A stretch of DNA of 64,000 nucleotides from Polynucleobacter necessarius (GTDB lineage: Bacteria; Pseudomonadota; Gammaproteobacteria; Burkholderiales; Burkholderiaceae): contig NZ_LT606948.1 in NCBI RefSeq assembly GCF_900095185.1, positions 1,030,827 through 1,094,826 on the forward strand, given 5' to 3'. Below the pieces are notes generated by a model. The model was not told the DNA's origin, searched no databases, and saw nothing but the letters and a program-made list of their open reading frames with translations. The position numbers were made by a program, and so were the translations under genes. Below are positions 58,383-64,000 of this stretch, piece by piece (position 1 is the stretch's first letter; the number at the start of each line of letters is the position of its first letter).

Positions 58383-59120
58383 ATGTCTAAAACCGACCTT
58401 AAAGTAAAAGTCTAGCGTGGTGCCGAACAAGGGGAATTTGTTGAGTACCTAGTAACCCGCAACGCCAATCAAACTGTTTTGGATATCGTGACTTACATCC
58501 AACGCAAGCTGGACTCTACTCTGAGTTATCGCTTTGCCTGTCGTGTGGGAATGTGCGGTTCCTGCACTATGACTGTAAATAGAGTTGCACGTTGGACATG
58601 TCGCACTCACGTATCATAAATTGTGAAGGGCATTTCCTTGGAAATTGCACCTTTGAATAATCTGCCGGTCATTCAAGATCTCGCAACTGATATGCGAGAG
58701 TTCTTTAACAAGTGAAAGGACGCGGTTGGATTTTTCAAGGACAACCAAACTCGTCATGATGAATTTGCAAAAATTGAACCACAATCAAAAAAGCGTCAGT
58801 GTTAGCCAATGCGGGTATCGCATGTATTGGTTGTGGAGTTTGTTATGCCTCATGTGAGGTAGTTAAATCAAGGCCTAACTACCTTGGCCTTGCAGCCTGG
58901 AATAGGGCTTGGACGTTAAGCAATGATATTTTGCACGGATGTGCAGCAGATTGAGCGGTTACAGGCTGTAGCTGGAGATGCTCCATGCCATGCGTGCCAT
59001 ACGCAAAGCTCATGTACTGAGCGTTTTCCAAAAGCCATTGAGCCTACAGCCAGTATTGCTGGACTTAAGAAGTTGGTGGGTAGAGCTACAGTTCGTGGCA
59101 GCAAGTGGGGCAAGTTATGA
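58383..59120 (+). pseudogene. Fumarate reductase/succinate dehydrogenase-like iron-sulfur subunit, decayed
   Basis: From ATG 58383 the frame meets a TAG at codon 11, then shows the plant-type ferredoxin part YRFACRVGMCGSCTMTVN, further stops and frameshifts, and the bacterial ferredoxin part IACIGCGVCYASCEVV. The last cluster region reads CHACHTQSSCTERFPKAIEP, where one cluster Cys is Phe. Overall order matches an SdhB/FrdB protein. The end overlaps the next reading frame by ATGA. At least four lesions. Confidence 0.78.
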
Positions 59121-59469
59121 GTCAGGGTGTATTACAAGCAAAGCTCTGATATGCCCAAAGAATTAGCGCAATGATTCTCGGGCTGTGTGTTGCGATACAT
59201 CTTCTTATTATTTTTTTACGCGATTCGTGGTGGTATTTTTGCTCAAGAGATATTGAGTCGCACACAAGGGCACATTGCTTTCGCACTCTTTTGTGAGCTA
59301 TTTTTTTATAGCTTGTTTTGTACATGCGCCTATTGGTATGGCCAATATTCTCCAAGAAACTTTTCCTAACAGCGGGTTAGCAAAACCATTTTCATGGGCG
59401 CTTGCAATCTGCATTTTTGTTTTAGGGACAGCCGCTGTTATTGGCGTGTATACCGGGAGTGGTTTATGA
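59117..59469 (+). pseudogene. Fumarate reductase-like cytochrome b/membrane subunit, decayed
   Basis: ATG 59117 overlaps the previous stop. The frame reads MSQGVLQAKL, then TGA where Trp is expected, then YAQRISAMILGLCVAIHLL, a membrane helix with a likely heme His. Frameshifts follow near 59218 and 59300 before HAPIGMANILQETF and the last helix ALAICIFVLGTAAVIGVYTG. Probably the SdhC/FrdC-like subunit of this cluster. Confidence 0.68.
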
Positions 59470-59825
59470 GCTCTAGACCTCATATAGATTACCGAGCCAA
59501 AAGCCACTTATCTGATTTTGCGTATGCTTGCCATCGCATCTCTGACCTTCTTTTGGCCTGTTGTATTCCATTACATTTTTTAATGCTGTCCAAATCCTTA
59601 AGAGGGGCGCAAGGATTTGAAGCTTCTTTGAAGTTAACGGATGTTTGGGTCTTTAAGTTTGGAGAATGGGCATTAGTCATACTGCTGGCGGTGCATTTGG
59701 CTGGAGGGGTCCGTTTGCTAATAATTGAGTTCGGTCCATGGCGTGGTTTGTGTAAGGGCTCGATTCAGACCTCTATTTTGTTTGCAATTCTTTGCGGACT
59801 TTTATTTCTTTATTTTGCTGACTAG
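59466..59825 (+). CDS. Fumarate reductase-like membrane anchor subunit
   Basis: Intact 119-residue membrane protein starting at ATG 59466, which overlaps the previous stop (ATGA). Three hydrophobic helices are seen, about residues 22-42, 68-90 and 100-117. HRISDLLLACCIPLHFLM and ILLAVHLAGGVRLLIIEF carry His residues suitable for heme b. It resembles the SdhD/FrdD-like anchor. As all partner subunits are broken, it is probably a not-yet-decayed leftover. Confidence 0.65.
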   Translation: MSSRPHIDYRAKSHLSDFAYACHRISDLLLACCIPLHFLMLSKSLRGAQGFEASLKLTDVWVFKFGEWALVILLAVHLAGGVRLLIIEFGPWRGLCKGSIQTSILFAILCGLLFLYFAD

Positions 59826-59835
59826 GCAGGTAGAT

Positions 59836-60718
59836 ATGCAACTCAATATGAATTTGGCAGAAGAGGCTTGCAAAGAGCTCTACATTCGAGCGCTTAAGGC
59901 GCTACCAGATGATATTAAGGCTGGCATTGATAGTAGGCTAGATATAGCTGAGACGGATTCCCGTGCGCAGGTAGTTTTAAAGACTATGATGATAAATATC
60001 TCGGTTGCTGAGAAGGAAGATAATCTCCTATGTCAGGATACAGGCTTGCCAATCTATAACATTAAGATTGGTAGTAATGTCCAATTTGACAGTATGGCAT
60101 TGAAAGCCGCCATTCGCAAAGGTTGTGAGCGGGCAACCAAGGAGTATCTGCTCCGCTCATCAGTGGTCCATCCAATTGCGCGTAAGAATAATTACACTTC
60201 TTGTGGCATTGATATGCCAGCAATTCACATTGATTTTTTTGATGATGCTGATTCGGTTGAAGTCGAAATGGTCCCTAAAGGTAGCGGCTCTGAATACAAC
60301 TCTTTTCTTAAAATGGCCATCTTTGCAGATGGGATTAATGGAGTCAAGGCTTTTGTTATTGAGAGCGTTGTTTCCGCTGGTGGCAAGATGCGTCCGCCAA
60401 CAATTGTCGGAGTCTGAATTGGTGGCACCTATGATCAATGTGATGCTATGGTAAAACGAGCAGCAACTCGTGAATTAGGAAGTATCTGTAGTGATGAGGA
60501 GGGCGCAAAGTTGGACAAAGAGCTCAGCGCCGCTGTGAATAAGCTCGGTATTGGTCCACAAGGACTTGGTGGTGATGGTACCGCATTTGTAGTGCACGTT
60601 GTTGAGCTTGCGCATACCAACATTACTCTGAATCCTGTCGCAGTGAAGATGCAATGCCACTCTGCTTGCAGGGCTCGCGCAACCTTTACGCCTGCAGGCG
60701 TTAAGTTACGGATTCTAA
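59836..60718 (+). pseudogene. Class I fumarase-type hydro-lyase alpha subunit, interrupted
   Basis: Fe-S hydro-lyase subunit of the fumarase/tartrate dehydratase family. The first 193 codons are intact, with DNLLCQDTGLPIYNIKIG and VHPIARKNNYTSCGIDMP. A TGA at 60415-60417 replaces the Gly in GVGIGGT. The frame continues with KLGIGPQGLGGDGTAF and MQCHSACRARATFTP; the Cys residues are cluster ligands. The expected stop TAA at 60716-60718 is bypassed because one extra T near 60705 shifts the frame into the next gene. Confidence 0.82.
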
Positions 60719-60729
60719 GGAGAGGATCC

Positions 60730-61323
60730 ATGACCCACTTCGTTCTCCAGACTCCAGTTCGCGCAGAAGAAATTCGCAAGTTACGCATCAATGACATAGT
60801 TGCTTTGCAAAATACCTTGTTTGGTATTCGTGATGCCACTCAAATTCATATGTTTGATCATGGTCGTCAAACGCGTTTTGATCTTAATGGGCATGCGGTT
60901 ATTCATACTGCACCTAACGTGCGTAAAGTTCCAGTGAGTGAGCAATTTATCTGTATTGGAACTACAACCTCTGATCGCATGGAAAGATTTACCCAGCCAC
61001 TAATGACTCAGAAGGGTGTGCGTATGATTATTGACAAAGGCGGAATACGAGAAGGCTCAGCCGAGGCATTTAAAGAATTTGGCGGAGTCTATTTAGCCAT
61101 TATTGGTGGCACTGCAGCGCTTGAAACAACTTGGATTGAGCAAATTGAGGATGTGGATATGGATGACCTTAATCCAGAGTCGCTTTGGCGCTTTAAGACT
61201 AAAGATTTTGGCCCACTCTTAGTGGCTATGAATAGTCACGGTGGCAGTATGTACCAGGAAGTGAAAGGTGAGGTTGCTCGAAATAAAGATACTTTTCGAA
61301 ACAGTCTCGGAATAGACTCATGA
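60730..61323 (+). CDS. Class I fumarase-type hydro-lyase beta subunit
   Basis: C-terminal partner of the Fe-S hydro-lyase, 197 residues from ATG 60730 (GGAGAGG ribosome site just upstream). It has LRINDIVALQNTLFGIRDAT, GHAVIHTAPNVRKVP, CIGTTTSDRMERFTQPLM, GGTAALETTWIEQIEDVDMD and DFGPLLVAMNSHGGSMYQ. A few residues seem missing before FICIGTTTS. The frame is intact, but its alpha subunit is broken, so it is probably a passenger. The upstream frame now reads through into it. Confidence 0.78.
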   Translation: MTHFVLQTPVRAEEIRKLRINDIVALQNTLFGIRDATQIHMFDHGRQTRFDLNGHAVIHTAPNVRKVPVSEQFICIGTTTSDRMERFTQPLMTQKGVRMIIDKGGIREGSAEAFKEFGGVYLAIIGGTAALETTWIEQIEDVDMDDLNPESLWRFKTKDFGPLLVAMNSHGGSMYQEVKGEVARNKDTFRNSLGIDS

Positions 61324-62590
61324 GCACGATACTAAGAATTGAAACAGAGATTTTGATATTAGGTGGTTATGGCGGTGCTGGCCTATTTGCAGCTTTGCAT
61401 GCGCATCAAGCAAACCCAAATCTATATATTACGATTGCCGTAAAGGGTTTGTTAGGAAAATGCGGTTGTACTCGTATGGTGCAGGGTGGTATAATGTGGC
61501 CCTTGCAGAAGGGGATTCAGTCGAGCGCTACTTTATGGACACCATTGAAGGTGGTAAGTGGCTATCTGATCAAGATTTAGATTTAACTGGTATCGAAATT
61601 ATCAATCGTTTCGCAAAGCAGGTGTGGTCAAGAGGTATGCACCGCCTTGAAGAGCATCGTGCTATTGAGCTGATACATAGTAAAGATGGTAAATCTCTGG
61701 CTGGTGTATTGATGTTGAATATGCAGACTGGTCGCTTTGTATTGGTACGCGCTAAGGCAGTCTTGCTAACCACCGGCAGTGCTCCAACCATGTACAAGTA
61801 CCATACGCCGTCAGGTGATAAAAGTTGTGATGGATTGGCGATGGCGCTTCGCGTAGGACTTACCTTGCGAGATATGGAGATGGTCCAGTTTCATGCAACC
61901 GGTCTCTTGGCTGGCCCAGGAACTCGTATGACTGGTACGGTATTAGAGGAAAGCTTGCGCGCGCGGGGCTGTGGATTACTTGCTTAATGGAAACAATGAG
62001 CGATTTATGGGCAACTACGACCTTCGTAATGAGCGCGCTACCCGTGATATTGTTTCTCGAGCTATTAATTCTGAGATTCGTGCTGGTCGTGCTACCCCCA
62101 ATGGCGATGTCTATATTCAAATGAGTCATTTGGGTCCTAAAAATGTGCGCAAGCTATTTAAGGGTATGGTTGAGCTTTGCGCTGACAGCGGTTTTGATTT
62201 GGTGAATGATCTAGTGGAGGTTGTCCCGACTGCTCATTACATGATTGGTGGCTTAGTCTTTAAGAAGGATGGCAGCACTGACCTTCCTGGTCTTTATGCA
62301 GCAGGAGAGGACATTGGCGGTGTTTATGGAGTCAATCGTCTTGTGGGCGGTAATGGCGTTGCTAATTCAACTATGTTTGGCGGTATTGCAGGAGATGCAA
62401 TGGCAGAATGGGTTGCTTCCCATGGTCTGCAGGAATGCAATATGGAGGAGGTTTATGAAAGCATCAAAGCTCATGAGATGCCCTTACAAAAAATAGCTGG
62501 CGATATGGAGTCTATTCGGGATGGTTTGTCGACATGCATGTGGGACGATGTGGGCATCTCTAGAACCAAAGAAAGTTTGTTGCATGCTCG
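61320..62590 (+). pseudogene. Fumarate reductase/succinate dehydrogenase-like flavoprotein, decayed
   Basis: FAD-binding subunit remnant. ATG 61320 overlaps the previous stop. The FAD motif is altered (EILILGGYGGAGLFAALHAH). A frameshift near 61490 leads to NVALAEGDSVERYFMDTIEG. Then DQDL joins directly to DLTGIEIINRFAKQVWSRGM, which implies deletion of roughly 40 codons including the active-site region before it. A further frameshift lies near 61970. GLYAAGEDIGGVYGVNRLVG is well kept. The 3' end is cut near 62590 and joined to a permease remnant. Confidence 0.8.
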
Positions 62591-63039
62591 TAGTTGTTGC
62601 TGCTTTGAATGGCGTACGAGCACTTTGGCACAGAAATAGAGAATTGCAACAAGTAATTAATAAATGGCGGGCAGCGCCATTTGGATTCATTGGAGGGATA
62701 TTCACTGCGCTATTTGCAACTGGTGGCGTATTTATGCCGCATATCTTGGATTAAGAATGATTGATCCAAAATCTCTTAGGGTCACTATGGCATTCGCCAT
62801 TCTGATCCTCACTTGTTTGCTTGCGGCTTTGTTTGCGGCTTTGCTTGATGATAGCAACCGGGTTGCTTTTAAGTTCGCCTGTGTTTGGTTTAACCCTCTT
62901 TCTCTTGCTGGCTATGTTTTTGGGAATTTGGCTAGGTACTCATGCACATTCAAAATTGAGCAGCACTTCGATGCGGATTGTGTATGGATCCATTCTTCTC
63001 GTTTCAGGAACCACTCTATTGATTCGTCAATGCTTCTAA
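62585..63039 (+). pseudogene. TauE/SafE-family permease, 3' fragment
   Basis: Only the C-terminal half of a sulfite/organosulfonate exporter-like membrane protein remains. It starts with VVVAALNGVRALWHRN, then FGFIGGIFTALFATGG, the family repeat motif. After a frameshift YAAYLGLRMIDPKSLRVTMA follows, and after another GLTLFLLLAMFLGIWLGTHA and SMRIVYGSILLVSG to TAA 63037-63039. The 5' half is absent; the flavoprotein remnant takes its place. Confidence 0.75.
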
Positions 63040-63072
63040 AGCGTTATTTTCGATTTATGGTGCTGGAGCAAG

Positions 63073-63102
63073 TCTAAAGACACCTATTAAGGTGTCTTTA
63101 GA
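63073..63102 (+). terminator. Perfect hairpin after the permease remnant
   Basis: Twelve-base-pair stem TCTAAAGACACC/GGTGTCTTTAGA with a six-base loop. The following TATTCTTA is only moderately T-rich, so it may be a terminator or a processing hairpin. A second hairpin (GCGACG/CGTCGC) lies near 63115. Confidence 0.5.
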
Positions 63103-63249
63103 TATTCTTACGGAGCGACGATATTGCGTCGCCTTGATGACTTTTGCCAAGGCTATTGACTCGTTTTTAATTTGAGCCTCTAGCTCTTTAGGGATATTTA
63201 CAATTGCAGTAAGACCATTTCTTTAACAAAGAGTGACTACTTGCAAGTG

Positions 63250-63275
63250 ATCTATATCATCTATACGATATAGAT
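63250..63275 (+). promoter_or_regulatory. Inverted repeat abutting the start of the dehydrogenase gene
   Basis: ATCTATATC and GATATAGAT form a perfect nine-base inverted repeat separated by eight bases. The right arm touches the ATG at 63276. The symmetry and length suit an operator for a dimeric regulator; binding there would block translation start or transcription. No identity of the regulator can be given. Confidence 0.5.
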
Positions 63276-64000
63276 ATGTCATCTATTTTCATCTCTGAGT
63301 TCATCACTAGTCAAGCCCTAGATACCATGTGTTCTAGACATGACGTTATCTACGATCCTGATTTGTACAAGGATAGGTCAGTATTAATTGCGGCTATGCA
63401 GGATGTTCATGCGCTAGTGGTTCGGAATCTGACTCAGGGAAATAAGGAAGTTCTGAAGGCCTCACCAAAATTAAAGGTGTTTTTGGGCGTAGGTCTTGAA
63501 AATATTGAGCTACCAGCCTGTGCCAAGCGAAATATTAGGGTGATTCCTGCTACAGGTGCAAATGCAGAGTCGGTGGCTGAGTATGTGGTTGGGGGCTGCA
63601 GTCGCTTTAACCCGTGGTCTTATTCCTGCAACGATCGCAACCCTGAAAGATGAGTGGCCTCGCCCGCGGTTCTCTAGCTATCATGAATTTTTAGGTCAGA
63701 CTTTAGGTATTGTTGGATTTGGCAGTATTGGCAGAGTGGTAGCAAAAAAAGCCCATGCCTTTAGGTTGCAATGTGTTGCCTATGATCCGATGTTATCTGT
63801 TGATGCTGTAGAGCTTGATGGGTTTTCTGTTCCACTAATCACGCTCAATGCATTGCTCTCAAGCAGTGATACTGTCTCTTTGCACCTTCCGTTTTTACCT
63901 GAAACCAAAAATTTATTTAATGCATCAACTTTGGATCAGATGACAGAGGGTGCTTGCCTTGTAAATAGAGGCCGTGGGGGCATCGTTGATGAATTGGCGT
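63276..64000 (+). pseudogene. D-2-hydroxyacid dehydrogenase, frameshifted and cut by the window edge
   Basis: NAD-dependent 2-hydroxyacid dehydrogenase (phosphoglycerate dehydrogenase-like). The first 110 codons include HALVVRNLTQGNKEVLKASP and VIPATGANAESVAEYVV. One extra G in the run at 63590-63594 then shifts the frame. In the next frame GAAVALTRGLIPATIATLKD, FLGQTLGIVGFGSIGRVVAK (the Rossmann motif) and NRGRGGIVDELA are undamaged up to the edge. A single lesion is seen. A sulfolactate dehydrogenase role is possible given the adjacent TauE-like gene, but this is speculation. Confidence 0.8.

Noticed and set aside
63110..63235. A possible gene fragment on the minus strand (reads NIPKELEAQIKNESIALAKV)
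   Set aside because: Too short and without a recognised family; it may be a remnant of a regulator or enzyme, but I cannot support a call. It also holds a GCGACG/CGTCGC hairpin.
5666..63653. UGA read as tryptophan, which would make several broken genes whole
   Set aside because: Intact genes use TGG for Trp and end in TGA (lepA, pgsA-neighbouring genes, nth-rnfB overlap). Many broken genes also have frameshifts, deletions and TAA/TAG stops that recoding cannot explain.
5666..63653. Sequencing or assembly errors as cause of the frameshifts
   Set aside because: Essential genes over more than 35 kb show no break, while the damaged genes carry several kinds of lesion including deletions and an inversion. 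Single-lesion cases (LysR, moaE, hydroxyacid dehydrogenase) could still be errors.

Overview
The window looks like a piece of a Polynucleobacter-type betaproteobacterial chromosome (family Burkholderiaceae) undergoing genome reduction. Gene orders such as lepA-lepB-rnc-era-recO-pdxJ-acpS, earP-efp, rpsF-priB-rpsR-rplI-dnaB and iscR-iscS-iscU-iscA-hscB-hscA-fdx, together with the protein sequences, fit that group. About twenty genes are broken by frameshifts, stops, deletions and one small inversion, while the informational and biosynthetic genes between them are intact. An obligate ciliate endosymbiont such as Polynucleobacter necessarius is the most likely source; that name is inference. I found no transposase, integrase, phage gene or CRISPR array.

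Layout. 1-5656: intact block (lepA 3' part, lepB, rnc, era, recO, pdxJ, acpS). 5666-7560: decayed nagZ and a decayed GNAT acetyltransferase. 7586-11864: efp with its rhamnosyltransferase earP, and uvrC and pgsA on the other strand. 11980-12178: tRNA-Gly and tRNA-Cys. 12271-14562: lipoprotein, lexA, decayed asparaginase. 14631-17685: ribosomal protein operon with a structured leader, then dnaB. 17767-23117: decay zone (small periplasmic protein, mscS, autotransporter, PIN-PhoH ATPase) with two short tandem repeats and one intact NlpC/P60 lipoprotein. 23350-31010: peroxiredoxin and a complete lipid A aminoarabinose (arn) operon with ArnA as two genes. 31090-35106: aminotransferase, hom, thrC. 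35121-38789: wreck of molybdenum cofactor genes (moeA, moaD, moaE), including a 246-bp inversion, and a broken carboxylesterase. 38853-42865: GIY-YIG remnant, intact clpB, deleted aceA. 42944-47598: HIT protein, DUF1841 protein, nth, rnfB-like gene, PHA depolymerase without its end, aromatic aminotransferase. 47758-55409: uvrB and the isc operon, intact except for hscA. 55590-64000: almost wholly decayed metabolic island (LysR regulator, soxC, soxD, fumarate reductase/succinate dehydrogenase-like subunits, two-subunit class I fumarase, TauE/SafE permease, 2-hydroxyacid dehydrogenase).

How it fits together. Translation, replication, DNA repair (uvrB, uvrC, nth, lexA), Fe-S assembly, threonine and pyridoxal phosphate synthesis, chaperone function and envelope modification are kept. 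Molybdenum cofactor synthesis, the molybdoenzyme SoxC, the glyoxylate shunt, the sulfur and C4-dicarboxylate island, asparagine use, muropeptide recycling and probably PHA mobilisation are lost. Lesions are mainly one-base indels, transitions to TGA and deletions, as expected for a small population with AT-biased mutation.
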